39,209 nt of DNA from Helochares maculicollis (Eukaryota; Arthropoda; Insecta; Coleoptera; Hydrophilidae): NCBI GenBank assembly GCA_033557835.1, contig JAWQRO010000430.1, positions 1 through 39,209 on the forward strand, read 5' to 3'. Within the stretch, counting starts at the first letter, position 1. Each line of letters starts with the position of its first letter. Positions 20,304-34,596 of this stretch are shown in pieces. The notes under the pieces are model-generated. The model was not told where the DNA came from, made no database searches, and saw only the letters and a program-made list of their open reading frames with translations. A program made the translations under genes and the position numbers.

Positions 20304-23300
20304 AACTAAAAATTACTAATTGAAAATGTTTTGACTGAATTTAATTTTCTCGTGGATCTCAATTAAAAGTCGCATTCAATTTAAATGCTTGAATGGAAAT
20401 GCAGAGTTATTTTTATCAAACTATCTGTTTGCTATTTTTCGAAATGTTTAACACTCATGACATATTTACATATTTTATGAATTTTGTTTGAGGGCTAGTT
20501 ATGAAACAGTTTAAAACTGTCACATGGCCTATTTATGAATGTTTATTTTGTAACGTTGCCATAAGTGATTTTGAGTAGTGTACATAATTCATAAATCATG
20601 TGTAGTTTACATAATGCAGAATTCAGGGCCCTAAAACTATTTGTAAAATTTCAAAATTGTACGCACTATCGCCTAAGTATTTGTTGAATGTTGATATTTT
20701 ATACTATCCAACAAGCTGACTGCACTTAGAGTAATTAAGCGGTGAACTAGTTTTCCTAATCGTTTTTACTAAAATGTACACCGCAAAATGATGTCAACGA
20801 ACGATAATTTTATGAGCGCCTCAGCACGGAAAACACGTAGAAAAAATTTAAAGAGTTAAACAGTGCATTTAAACAGTTGAAAATACATACGTTTTGCATG
20901 GCTATGACTAAAAGTAATTAACGAATCCCAGTTTAGTTACTAAAATTACATCCACAGGAAACGTTGAATTAAGGAGCAAAATTTATATGAAAGTACGAGC
21001 TGTCCCTGTTAAGAGAGAGCAGCAAGCCATAATTTATACACGAAAAGATATGCATATCGCGATCATTTACATAGAGATGCAGTAGATGCGAAGGTTTGTG
21101 ATACTCGTTAGTAAAATGAACTTAGTTTGTTTGATCCATAAATTACGATCAGCAGAGGTCGCACTCTATCTTTGATAAGAATCAAAAGAAAAAAGGGAAA
21201 AATAATCGTGATCCTTTAGCGTATGCTTAATTATCAGATTAATCGTATGCAAATGGTGGTTGCAGAAGGCGTAATAAAAGTAGTTAAGATTGTTTTAGAG
21301 TTCTGCCTTTGTGAGTTTGTTATTTACACACCTGTTTATCTAGCCATTGCGCTATTGCACGCAAAGAGAGAGACAGTAACGAGGTATATTGTCGAGGTAT
21401 CAAAGTGTTTCTTACTATTCTAACAGCAGTTTTATCCTATAATTAGGCAAAAACAATAGTTCTGCTCTCACGGGCATCAAATGCATAATGACTTTTTTTG
21501 CTTTGGTTTTTATCAATATTTAATTGATATTTCATTTTTGATAATCGATAATCTTTCGAACCATTTCGTATGTAACGACCTGTGTTGGTAATTAAATACT
21601 TTTGTATTGTTATTACGATGTAAGCTGTCGATCATTGAAACACATTTTGAAATGATGGCAGCATAAAATATAACCACGCTTTTTCTTGCAATACTCCTAT
21701 AATCGTCATTTTGCATAAAAGTATATATTTTAAGAGTGAAACAAACTAAGTAGTGCACGAACATATTTTCAATGTTATAGTTTGTATTCTAAGGTAGCCT
21801 TCACAAATACACACCTACATGCACATCTTTTCATGTAAAAACACATATTTACAATAAGACCGCCGCATGACTGATTAATCTACTCAACTTGCTGGTTTCC
21901 TGCAACACGAAACCATTTTGTAGCTTCAAAATGATTGATGGATGAGATATGGAAACACAGACTTACTTTTATTTTGTTTAAGTTAAATCTTCGTCAGGTT
22001 TTATAAATGTTCCTGAAAAATTGCTATTCTAATATTAAAACGAACAATTTTATTTTTACATGAAAAACACTACTAATTTTCAGCTTAGATGCATCATGTT
22101 TCTAAATAAAACAAAGCTTACATTAGCAAATTAGAAAACTATTAATTTGCAATGATTGTAAGCTATAATTTTTTTCATTTACTGTAAAATGTAACCTCTA
22201 TACAACATAAACACGACAAAAATCATGACATAGCTAACTACATTTCTAGATCCACAATTTCTTAGTGATTACTTGTCCTGAATGTGTCACGTATTGAGTT
22301 GTGTCTCCTAGGTCAATATAACAGATGAGCAGGATATGCCTAAAATGAGCATCAGGTTATGTCGTTTCCCATTAACATTAATTAAGTTTATTGTACAAGA
22401 TGCAGTCAGTTTATATAAATTTTTCTTCAATTATTATAGCTATGATATAATGACTCTTCGAAATGAACGCATCAGATTATCGCTGATGATGATATCTAAT
22501 GTATGTATCAAAGCTATTTTAAACATTCTTACCTATAACTTATTGGAGATCTTTGATTAAAGTGACACGTCCGCTATTGCATTCATTTTTAAGGATTTTT
22601 TAGGGAAAAAAAAGTTCTGCAACAGCTAAATAAATAATATTACCGCAAAGTCGCAGTAATACTTTCCTAAAAGTGAACGTCACGTTGACTCGACAAAGCA
22701 AATTTAATTATTTTTAATTCAATTGCATTGTAGTATTCAGTTTTGCTTATTTGAGCATTACCTTTTATTAGTATTTGTAAATTGTTGAGGCTTTACCCAA
22801 ATATAATTATAATAATGTATAGAAAATTAACTAATGGCATGTGGTATTGATAGCGTCTGTAGTTTCAATGCCAACAAATAGAAAAACATAAGCAAACTTA
22901 ATCTATTGGGAGGAGTTGGCCAGTCAGCAATTTCTATTATGATAAAGACCGATCGCTCAACCGGAGATCCTGCAAAATGGTAACCATCCATTGTGGAAAA
23001 ACGTGGCGTCGACCGCTCGTCCGTTTTGTGCAGATATAGTGCTACTAATTCGTTAACCTTTTGTAATCCAAACTATGTACTATATGTTTCTGCTGTGACG
23101 CAAACTTACCACTATATCTACAAAGCAGTAAAATGTTCATTAAATAGGATAATGGAATAATTCTGGCTGTAATTTCTGAGTTTAATTCGAACTACGCTGA
23201 AAGCGGAGCAAATTTCATTGCTGTTTTTATTTCGGGCTGTGATTAAAACATTCATTATGTTCAACAATAAAAACTGTTCTATTTTTAATTTACTATTTTT

Positions 23301-25100
23301 TTTAGTCGTGAAAAAGTAATTTTATGAGTCATAAAAATAGCTAGTGCACACACAATAACTCTGTTTGTTTCTGTTGAAAAATGCTGTGCAGCAATTAATA
23401 TTAATTTGAAAACAAATGAAAATAGGGAAATAATCTTTCGAAACGCCAAAACAAAAAAGTATTAGATTGCAACATATTTCATAATATCTCTTATTGATTA
23501 TTTCATATTTCTACATCACTTCAAATATAATCGGAATTTTTACGTTCCGTATAAATTATTTTAAAACGTTTATGCCGATTTAATTAATATGAACAACTAC
23601 AATAATAGTATTATAATATAAATAATATTTATTTTATAGTTCTAAGAACTTAAGAATGTGTAGGCTTACTTTCTATTGCAAGCATAATTTTTACATTCCC
23701 TTATCACAGAGTATACATTCACATATTTAAATTGAATATTTAAAGCTTTCCTTTGTCACTGAACCTTTGTTTCTATTTTAATCTGTTTTTGATGTCTTAA
23801 GTTTTTGACTGCATTCTGATTTTGTGGATTTTTCAGTTTTTTTATACTTTAAATTTATACGTTGTAAATTTTGTCTTTACATTCAAACTTATTATATTCC
23901 AAATTTTCTTCATATTCTTCTTTACTGCTGGCACGAAGGCACAGCTGAGAGGTTTCTTTATTTTAGAAGAAATCTTATCTTTCTCGACTAATTTTGTTCT
24001 TGTTGATATTCGATTGTAGTTTACAATTTTAAGAGTTGACAAAATCAGATTTAGTTATGTACCATTACGTTTCTCAAACGATGTAAAATATGAGTACTTA
24101 AAGATATTTCGCTAGTAATTTGAAATTACGTATGTTGAATGAAGTTAGTTTATATTATTGCAGTAGTAATCGAAAGATATTGTATAATATTTTGTGTCAT
24201 AGTTAAAGATTATAGCTAATTAAAATATATTTCTTATCAGTTTTTTTGCTTATACTTTTGGCAGCAGCTTGAGTTATTTAATAAGTTTGGAAAAGATAAC
24301 AGAACGTCATATTCAATTTTATGAACAATCCTTTCAATGACATTAAATACTTTGCATGACGCGAATTGGTGATATGGATCACTAAAAATATATGCGCATC
24401 ATTTACAAAACAGATGTCACACAAAATCAATAACTAAACATTCCTTTCGATTTCAAGTAAATGCCCATTGATTTTGCATCATACTCTGACCACCCAGATT
24501 ATATTTATTAATAAACCTATTGAAAAACCATTTCACTAGCACTCGAAATAACCCAAACCAAAAAGCGTTCGGCTTTTTTTATCTAAATATAAGCTCTGTA
24601 AGAAAAAAACCACGTGTTAATGTGAAATAAATTAAGTACAAAATACTCGACAATAACCAGGCAGACACGCCATCTCGTGGGAAGAAAGAGCATTTATATT
24701 TACATTAACATCCTTTTTACGTTACTTTAAGCTACCATATAATGATTAGGCTTACGATTTTTCTATTCTAGATTAACTATTACCGCAATTTTGCTAATCT
24801 TTTTATCTAAATATAGTATACAACTTAAAGAGGTTACCTTGACTCTTACATGATTTAATCTAACAACCATTTCCTTTATATTATGACTTTAATTTTGAGT
24901 TGTGCCTCTTTAACCATAAAAAATTAAGATTAAGATTCATTAGTATTTTTTAATTATAATAATATTGCATAATTTGCTCTTGTAAAAAAAGCGTTAACGT
25001 AGCTTCATGAAAAAAATGGCTTTTTATGAGCCATTATAAATTGTAGAGACAATAACTACACTACTTATAAAACAAGCACATACTCGTTCAATCAAATTGG
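20304..25100. other. long AT-rich non-coding stretch
   Basis: No gene, RNA or transposon recognised. A less AT-rich patch near 22,915-23,060 (GGGAGGAGTTGGCCAGTCAG, CGTGGCGTCGACCGCTCGTC) is the only region that stands out and may be a regulatory element. Frames at 21,223-21,423, 21,513-21,764, 22,336-22,560 and 23,822-24,042 look like chance. Confidence 0.55.
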
Positions 25101-28100
25101 CCACAAAAAGTTGTGTTGAACTATAAATAGATCTGATGTCCTTCGCAAAGAATAATGTTATATTAGTTTAACAGCAAAAATTCGCGCGTTGAAGATTATG
25201 TAGTAATTGTAAAAAGTAAGTACCAACTACATACATATGATGACATAATCTTTAATGGCAGGGGTCGAGGCTCACGCAGGGAAAGTGTTACTAACTTGAA
25301 TACTATAATTTGCTCTTAGTAGTTCAATCGAAAGTGATGATTATATGCAATTTACTGCATGCGATAGACAAGTTAAAAATATTCCCGAGGTCGTGATCCC
25401 GATTGAATACAATCGTTTTTAATAATTTATTTGCCGTCACCAACGAAAATAAACTTGCATTTTTTCAAAAGGAATTTGCAATGCGAATACTTGTTTGTAG
25501 AAACCAAACTGGGTTCTAGTGACAAAAATAATTGCAGCGCTTTTCCTTTAAAAAAGATCAAAATTTAACTTAATAGAAAAGTGCAGCCTTTTTATGTCAA
25601 TTGTTAATTGTCATTGATAATTATTAAAGATTTGGAATTAGCCGCAGCTTCGCTTGCGTCAATTTTAGAATTTTCGTGAGTTCTTATGATTATTGACAAA
25701 TACAATTACATGTTCTGTTATCGCTAACTCTACACCAAAACATATTCTCCCTGGTGCTTAAGTCAACAGATGTTTCCTTCAGGTGATTAATAAAAAGTTA
25801 ATCGCAGTCAAACAAGAAACTAATTTAGGGTTTTACTATTCTGTTTCATTTTGGGTGGCCGAAACCTTTGCCCAAATTTTTAAATGCTAGCGATTCGCCC
25901 ATAATTGAATTTATTTATTTTAATTATAAAATTTAAGTCCATAAAATGTTTGTCGCTGCGAAGTGAAAGATTCAGCGTCTTCTTTGTTCGAAATCATCTG
26001 TGCGAACAGATTTTAAAGTATTCTGATAGCTACTACTTTGAAAAAATACTCATTCTGAAAGAGACTTTAAAACTTGTAAGACGCCAAAACTGATCGAAGA
26101 ATAATTACCCTAAATAGTGCTAAGGTATTACCTTAAAATTTTCCATTTTTCAGTAAGTTGAGAGTTCTGTTTTTTCTCTCCTTAGTTTATTATTTTATAC
26201 TACAGCATAATAAAAAGGAACCTTAGATACAAAAAAGAGTTTTCTTAAGTGTGGGTTGTGAAGAAACACTATCCACTAATTGTATTTTTAATATAATTAC
26301 AACTGTATTTCTCACTGTTGTAAAACATTCTTGTTAAGTTTATCATATTTAAACGCCAAACATACCAATTAGTTTCACTTATTTAAGTCGATACGCACAC
26401 CTAATAGTTGTGGAAGATTCTTCATCGTTTTAAAAAGGTAAAAACGAGAGTTTAATTAAGAGCGACGTAAACATTTAAAAAATTCTCCAAAGTTTAATAA
26501 TGGCGTTGCTAGTTTGACAATGCAAGAATCCTACTCCATTTCTTCCCCTTAACCCGATGATGGATAATTGATGCAACACGTAAACTGTTTTGAATAAAAT
26601 CTAAACCAAACTTGCTATTTATAGCATCCGCGATTCGCAAACCATGGATATTTTTATAGACTAACGTTGCTCCCTTCTTGAATTGAATATTCCTAAAACA
26701 TACTTTTATAAAAAAAAATCACTAAAAACTATTGTTGAAAGATATCTTAATAGAGTAAAACAAATTTTTCTCAATAGTAACACCAACCATTTTGAAATAT
26801 ATGGTAAAGTCCTACGAACAAGACATTTTCAATTCATGGCATGAAATGTCTAAAACCATGTACTTTTATTTCTCAACTGCAACACTAGTCATTTTTGATA
26901 TCTCTACAAATGCCTTTAACTTATTGCTTTTAAAAAAGAATATTCATAAAAATTTACCCACTAGTAGCATTAACGTTTTATGGCTATCACATTAAAAGTA
27001 TTAAAAAAAACATTTCAGTTTCACCCCATTGAGAGCACAACTGTTAAAACATTTGCTACTCACACTATAAATACAATTAAATGTTGGCATTCTACTATTT
27101 ATTTTAGTAGTTAGGACTGATACATCTATAAAAATATTTTTCGGATGCAGTATAAATTCTGTTATGTACTTGCTTTTAAAGTACACAATTTCCAACGTAC
27201 TTACACTTTCTATTTGTGCCAAAATAATTTATATCAAAGCTTTATAGAAGTAAGCAAGGTTTGGCAAACTTGAGGCTGTAACATTTTTCTCTGGTTTCTG
27301 TTCTAGATCTGATTACACTAGCGAAATTATTTTGAAATATTAATGCACGGATTTACTGACGTGAAGCAAAACCCGCTTCCTCTTTAGTTTAAACATGTTT
27401 TGTAAAAGGTGTAAATATAAGTCTCTGAATTTTGAAGAAAGATTTTAAAAGTTCCATTTTCATATCTGAAGTGTTAGGGAGTTGGAAAACACATTCTTAT
27501 TATTAATTTAAGCAACTCAAAAACTTCCTTTAATCGTTATATTTTTACTCCATAATCAATAACTTCTCTATGCTTAATTAATGTGGCATTTATGTCTCCC
27601 TATTTTTCACTAAAAATATCTCTAAACTCGTTAAAAGGATCAAGTCTTATGAAAACATGCTTAAACTATTAGGTTAACATTCCATTTTTCAGTTCCAACA
27701 AAATATTTAATCTTGGTAAATTTTTTTGCATCATTCAGATTGTCGCATTTTAAGATTTGTTATCCAGTTTGAAACAAACAGTTTTTATTAGCGAAAATTC
27801 TAACCTAATGACAGTAATTTCAACACATAAATTCATGTTTTATTCGTCCATGTAGCACCCAATAATTAAATATTGAGATCAGAAATTAGATCAAGTCGTG
27901 GATGTAGAAGAGGATTTATGTAGATCTATCCGGGCTTATTACTATGCGAGCTCGATCTAATTAATATTTCGTAATATAAATACATGCCATCAACAGAAAT
28001 ATTAATTACTTTAACTTTCCTTGCTAGGTTGTATTTACCCGTTTAATACGATCCTCATATACAGAAACCGCAGCCAAGTTTATGTTGAAATACTTGATAA

Positions 28101-31100
28101 GAACCAGGTATTCGATATTTATATAAGTACTATGTTCTTCGATTATGATAAAGTAATGTAAAAAGACAGAGGATTGATAAATATTTTGTTTTGTATGCGA
28201 TTAGGAAATAATAATTTTCAGAATTAGAATAGAGGAACATAAAACTTTAAATACTTCTGATATTTAAAGCATGAATTTACATTCTCGTTTCATATATGTA
28301 TAATGAAATATCAGCCAGCATTTCAGGCAAATTTTAGCTTTTTTGATAAAATACTTTTATTAATTATAAATTCCAAATTAACTTGTTTTCCCTATAGGAA
28401 AATCGCCGGTGAAACTTTCTACAGTAATTATAATTTAGAGGGCGCATTTTACAATTCCCATTGGCTTTAATAAAATTACCCAAATCTAAATTGACACCAA
28501 AAAGTTGCAACTTCATTATAAATTTCTATTTTAATAATTCTAGAGTATGTATATGCATTGATGAAGATTTTATTTAAAGATTAATAAACATTAGATATGT
28601 TTTATTAGCATTTATAGTAATTTCAGCTACCGAAATGTAGCGAATGTTCGTCCATCTAACACCAAAATTATTATTTTCACTACATTATAAACAGTATTAT
28701 TGAGCATCTCGAAACCATTTTCTGTACTTAAATATCATTTTATCATAATACATTTTGCTTTATTTTTACATAAGGTCTGGGTAAACTCGTACAATTAATG
28801 CATCTTTGTTCATTATAATTATAAATTGTGTTGCATATCATTATTACTCAATGGCCTATCATGCCGAATGACTAAGTTTTGCTAAACCAAATTACTCCAG
28901 AAAATACACATTGGGACAGCCTTGCGAGATCAAAAGGCTGTTTTTTAAATTTTAGCCAGTAATATGTTTTACCGTAAATGAAGTAATAAAACTGGAAAAT
29001 TAATTCGTTGATTCTTTGTTTACGCAGTCTGCGTATGACACTTGCATATGTAGCTTTTACTGCCCCCTTGGATGCAATACAATTAACTAGCCCATTTGAG
29101 CTTTGCAACTAGCATCCCCCATGAGCATTTGTGTGTGTAAAGTATTCTCACGAATAAATAAATATATACTGCTAGTTGTGAACTTTAACGAATCGCTGAC
29201 AATGCGATTTGATCCTAAATTGCAACTGGAATTTAACGTCAGTTTAATCAAATATAAATAAACTAAATATAAATAATTATCAACTTTAATTAAACTGGTT
29301 TGAATTGTGGTTGATTAACAATAGTAATATTAATAAAATATTAAACGGAGAACAAGATTTATTACATTGAAGTGTAGGGGGAGATCGAGCTAATATTAAA
29401 CATACATTTATGTGTACTAGGCATTTCAATGACACAAGTGTTTCGTTAAAAATCAAATGGAATATAAGTATCTAAGTTTACAGACCTCTCTGACGCCAAA
29501 AGGTTCTAAAAGTATTTAAAGCATCTGTACACAAGGAATCTAGATTCTTTTTATTTTTGTTTTTCATTCATCCTACAAATCACATTTAAATATGAATGTT
29601 CGTAAAGATATCTTATTACCTATATTTCTTATATTTTAAAGTTCTTATGTCTATACGAAAACCAGCGAAATCATTCCTTTGTCGAACATGAAGATGACCG
29701 TAATCAAGCAAAAATGCATCTGTCGTTGTTAGCCATTAGAAATACAATGGATTTATTTACATAAGTTATTACTTACTTGCAGGTAAAATGGTGTATTTAG
29801 GAAGAATTATAAAAAACTAGTAGACAGAGTAGGTATAGTTAGTAATGCTTAATGTAATGTAAAGTAACTCGTAAATACGCTCGACAATTCCCAAAGATTG
29901 TGTTCCAAACTCTCTGTTTTATTAGTTCCAGTTCACAAACAGCTGCAAAAAACATCTGCCTTTCGTCTGCTCGTGCATAAAATCATAATTAATCCTCTAA
30001 AAAGCGCACAAGTGTCGCTCTACATAAATGTGAATATACGAATCAGTGCTATAACGAAATTGCATATGCAGTTGGAATAAAAGGACTTGAATATAGTGAT
30101 TAAATGTGCGTTTGCGTTTTGTTGACATCTGTTCGTTATATAACATATGCACATATTTCTCTATTGTTCATAAGTACCTCTACTGTTCCTGGAGATATAC
30201 TTAGTACATACATTTTTATCTTTACATATTTATCGCTAAATAATATACATATATTTTTGAACGATTTTAATTATATACTCCGTTCTCATCTACGACAAAG
30301 GTTATCAAAATTTACTTAACATCTACGGAGACAAACGATTGAATTTCGTATATATTTCAGACAATAATTCAATCAAAATGACAGCCTTGGAAGCAAGAGT
30401 GACAACTATCTCGATAATGTACTGTAATGTCGCCGTTCTCTTATTATTTCCGTTAAATTTCTTCCTTGTTCTCACTAAGTACTGATAACCGTGCATCCTA
30501 TAATATCTCTAATTAATTACTTTGAATGGAAATAGAAATCAATCAATTCGCTCTTTCGATAATAACTCATTTGTAATAATAACAAGTCCTGATATTTTAT
30601 CGCAGTTAATTACGATTAAATATATGATAGTTAACATCTATCGAATTTATCTATATGTTTAAATATCGTAGGCGGCTGTCTGGTTCGCCTACTTGATATA
30701 CTTTTGAAATGGCGTTTTTTACGATGTTTATTACCAGAACGCCTAAACTCAAGACCTTGACATCCGAACGTATAGAGACGCGTGTTATTTTTATTTTCAC
30801 ATCTCAAACTTGTTCAGTACGTCTTACAATATACTTTTCACATAATAACCGAGCGTGGCATTGGAAATTCACTTGAATATTTTAGCTTTCAAACTACCAT
30901 TCTTACTTCAAAGTAAAAGCTCAATTTCATACGAGTGGGTTCACCATGTAATTTTAGCAAAAATGTAATAGTAACTTCAAAGAACACTTGTATTACATAG
31001 CACACCTATTTCTATTAATATACATTTTTTTTCTAAACCCATTTAATAGAGAAACATCTTTTGGGCTTCTTTTAAGAAAATAGTGTGAAAGTGGCGAAAA

Positions 31101-31185
31101 TTTAAACCTTATTTACAACATCTCTACATCCCCAGAACCTGCAAAACTTAATTTTCTACCTTACCAATTTGTCATTCCCGTGAAG
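25101..31185. other. long AT-rich non-coding stretch
   Basis: No gene, RNA or transposon recognised. Slightly more complex patches near 25,250-25,420, 28,990-29,120 and 30,660-30,800 (GGCGGCTGTCTGGTTCGCC) could be regulatory. The frames here are short and without motifs. Confidence 0.55.
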
Positions 31186-31520
31186 AAATTGATTACCATC
31201 GGCACACTTATTAACCTTTTTGCCGTATAGGCGTAGCGAAAAGCAATAATAGCGAAAATATATCTATCAGGAGGGAGACGTAATTCCTTTGTGCATATTC
31301 CTTCGCCGAGAGTACGAGGAAAATTGTCGGGAAATTGGAACTTTCCTACTTGATCATCAGAAAACTATCTCAAGCAGATTTATTTACGTCTTTGGGCCAT
31401 TGCCGAAGGTCTTCATGCATTTTCCTGAAAATCGATGACTCCCGTACCGTCGAATATGGAGGGAGACTATCGGACTTTTTCAATTAAATAGACGTCAGGG
31501 GCACTGCTTGATACATCTCG
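31186..31520. promoter_or_regulatory. higher-GC patch, candidate regulatory element
   Basis: About 300 bp that stand out from the AT-rich surroundings. They contain GGAGGGAGAC twice (about 31,270 and 31,459), CCTTCGCCGAGAGTACGAGG, CCCGTACCGTCG, and GGAACTTTCC at 31,337-31,346, which resembles a Rel/NF-kB half-palindrome. There is no long frame. Enhancer function is a guess from base composition only. Confidence 0.25.
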
Positions 31521-31841
31521 AGATTCTGAAGATAGAGTTTTCTTTGTACACTTTAAACTCGACATATTTTCAAAAAGATTACTAAAACGCGTAATTAAAA
31601 CGTAAAACAGTAATTTGATTTAATCTGCTCCTTGTTTGACGCAATTTATTTTGCATAATATTCGTGGTCGACATTTATTACCACAGTTAATAATCCTTTC
31701 GATTTACAACTTTAAGTTGTGCCGTAACGTGAATGTCCAGGAATAAATAATTGAATATACTAATCTTGAATGTCTGCATCATTCAATATTCCCGGAGGAA
31801 TACATTTCTGTCATAAAAGTTTGAACGAATTTATGTACATA

Positions 31842-31843
<2 letters not shown>

Positions 31844-31881
<38 letters not shown>
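31844..31881. repeat. (AT)n microsatellite
   Basis: An uninterrupted AT run of about 38 bp. Unlike the runs near 2,109 and 39,184, it is not preceded by the hairpin-bearing repeat, so (AT)n alone does not define that family. Confidence 0.95.
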
Positions 31882-31885
<4 letters not shown>

Positions 31886-32094
31886 TCTTGTATCGTTCAA
31901 TATAATAATAGTAATCACGTTTTTAATTATTTTCATTGTTGGAAAAATCTCGCTTTTATGTTCCGCAAAACGAAATAGATATAAAGAAAGAAAACAAAAT
32001 ACCATACTTTCTCAACAGTTCCAAAAGAAGTACAGCTAGCAATATATCGATGCACAGGTACTTTTATGCTGTTTATATACTTTTGCTAAGGTTC

Positions 32095-32240
32095 CTAAGC
32101 TTTTAGTTGTTTTAAAATCTATAGTTTTTCTACTGTATATGTTCCTATTATTTTGACTATGTTCTTTCTAAGCTTTTAGTTGTTTTAAAATCTATAGTTT
32201 TTCTACTGTATATGTTCCTATTATTTTGACTATGTTCTTT
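32095..32240 (+). repeat. perfect tandem duplication, 2 x 73 bp
   Basis: 32,095-32,167 and 32,168-32,240 are identical. Each runs from CTAAGCTTTTAGTTG to GACTATGTTCTTT. The identity in otherwise decayed non-coding DNA implies a recent duplication, or an assembly artefact. No transposon or gene content. Confidence 0.95.
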
Positions 32241-33340
32241 TGACATCTTGAAATTTGATCCTCACGTCGATGCTTTAGTTAAGAATAGAAAATGATTTTT
32301 AAAAAACAAGTCAATGTTTGACTATGAAAATATCTTAAGGGATTACAAAACGAAGTGTAGGAATAAATCTTCTAAAAATTTAGACCGATTTCATTTTTCG
32401 CTACGACTAAAATAACAAAAATTAGCCGCTGAATATGATTGGATTTAAGAAAATTTCAACATTATTTGACTTTTCATGATTAACACAATTATATGGCAAG
32501 TTTCGTTATTTCACCCACGTTTAGATCGTCCAAAGCACAGTACAGTTCCTAAATTCTGGTAGCTGTATTTTAATTCCTTTGAATTTAAAAATGCACACCT
32601 AATAGGAAAGTAGTAATGCATTACGACCTGCATACGCTTGGCTTACTCGGGATGTGGAGTGTAAGTAAACGCACTTAAAAACTTCAAAGGAATAAGTGAA
32701 CCAATAAAATAATATGTTAAAAAAAGACACTTTCGTGATCAAGAGATGAAAATTGTCAATTTAGAAAATGTATCTTCCGGTTTTTCATTGTACACAAGAT
32801 AGCTAAAAATAGAGTTTTATAAACATAGTTTTTTATTTTGCTGGATTACATAATTTTTAAAATTTTCCGTTCCACTTTAGTTTGTATTTAAAGTTATTTA
32901 AGATTCAATTTTAAATGTTAATTTAGAAAAATGCAATGACTAGTTTGATACAAAAAGAAAGAATATAATATATAACTCGCTTCTAATATCGAAGGCTTTT
33001 GCATAAGTGTAAATTAATAACAATGCCTATTTAATATAAAATGTATGAGGTTTAAAAAATACGTTCAGTTCGACACTTGCAACTTAATTGATCTATTTAA
33101 ACGACTAGTTTTGTTGAGAAAATTTTAAAACTACTTAGGTTGTATGGTGGTACTACGTGTCGCAAACGATTTTGCAATAAAAACCGTATCGCTCCACCTC
33201 AAAAGATGTGAACGTTATCATGCTTAGATACAAACATACACATTCACACACTCAAACGGCATGCCAAAATGGACACAGAGACCTTCCAAACATGCAAACC
33301 CGTTAAAATTTCTATGTTGATTTTTTTACAGTCGCAATAC
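32241..33340. other. non-coding stretch with a short dispersed repeat
   Basis: AT-rich with no gene. 32,602-32,655 resembles 8,741-8,800 (AAAGTAGTAAT, then ACGCTTGGCTTACTCGGGAT). A CA-rich segment lies near 33,227-33,262. Confidence 0.5.
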
Positions 33341-33351
33341 CTTTCCTTTAC

Positions 33352-33371
33352 TATACAAAGTGCTTTGTATA
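33352..33371. repeat. 20-bp palindrome TATACAAAG-TG-CTTTGTATA
   Basis: Two 9-bp perfect arms around TG. Each arm contains ACAAAG/CTTTGT, the core of Sox HMG-box sites and close to TCF/Pangolin sites. Facing ACAAAG sites are a known arrangement for Sox dimers, so a binding role is possible. Confidence 0.6.
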
Positions 33372-33559
33372 ACAATGCAGGAATGTAATTATAAATATTT
33401 TGTAATAAATCACTTTAAAACAACTTAATCGGCGCACCAGAAAGAACTAATTGACAGGCATAAAGTAGAACTTCAATTTGCTTTAAGTAGAATACAAATA
33501 CAAAATATTCACTTCATTAATTTCTCTGAACTTTCCTTTAGATTAAAATTTGAGTTATT

Positions 33560-34020
33560 AATTCTCTCAAATGTGCCGTTCTTGTTTGATTCATCGTTAA
33601 ACAGAGCTGTTTAGAACGAAACGACAGTTATTAAACTCGACTGGTGAAATGTCATTTGGGGATGTAGTTTCGCTGAATTTTCCACCATATTTCGCCAGCA
33701 TATTTCAAAGCACCCGTCGCGGCGCCTGCATCTTACTTAGAACACAATTTTGCCTTCAGCATTCCGTATAACGATGCGACCTCCAGCGATTCAATTTAAA
33801 TAAGAGGTTTCTTTGGAAAAATGGGGTAAATGCCTGAGCGCTATTCATTTTTTCTTCAATTGGTTACACGCTTTATGTACCGATCAAGAAGATGATCCAG
33901 ATGGCAGGCTTTGGAGGTTAATCAACTCTTCTGTGGCATTCAAAATGTGGTAGGCATTGCTAATTTTCATTAAAACTCTCAAAGGAATAAATTATTGATT
34001 TTCACAACGTCATCGTGTTA
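33560..34020. promoter_or_regulatory. higher-complexity patch sharing sequence with the 5.4-kb CpG region
   Basis: AACGAAACGACAGTTA at 33,615-33,630 is identical to 5,456-5,471. A following CATTTGG..GTAGTTTCGCT resembles CATTCGG..GTAGCTTCGCT at 5,479-5,501. The patch also has a CpG-rich run near 33,712-33,728 (CACCCGTCGCGGCGCCTG). It may be a shared regulatory cassette or a worn repeat. Confidence 0.3.
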
Positions 34021-34596
34021 ACTCTTCTATATCACAACTGGCCTTTGCATTGTACTGAAGTAATCCTAAATAACGAGTATCATCCCCTGCTGAATGCATC
34101 AATACCCTCAAGTTGCAGGAGATAGAATTACGGGTCTCCAGCTATAATATTATACAATTTATTATCAAGGACTTAGCATTATCTTATCTTGCATCTGGTG
34201 AATTGTTGTGTGAAACTTGGAAGTGTTTTGGATTTGCGTAGTAAAGATAAGAAGTTATTTGAATTGATACTGTTCCTATTTTGCATTTTTACAAGTTAAT
34301 TTAAAATAGATTATGCAAATTTAAATTCAATATTCGCCCGGATATCTTGCTTCCTTCTTTTTTCAATTAAGGCCAGGCCCGCTGTGCGTCCCACGAATCG
34401 TATATAATTCACTTATAAACCACCAAGTCCGAAAATGAAGACTAATGACACTTTAATCCTCTCAGGATTCGCAAATATTAACGCTTTAACGACATTTTCA
34501 ACGAAATGGAATGGAATCGCAAAATGCATTTTATGTCATTAAGTGTCATTCTGTATAATAGTACTAGCGGATACGCACAATTAAAAAATATGACTT

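Noticed and set aside
29230..29300. CAGTTTAAT ... ATTAAACTG inverted repeat as a MITE
   Set aside because: Arms are only about 9 bp with no target-site duplication; likely chance in AT-rich DNA.
31844..31881. (AT)n run as a third copy of the hairpin repeat
   Set aside because: The flanking sequence lacks the CTGACGA block and the hairpin found beside the other two AT runs.
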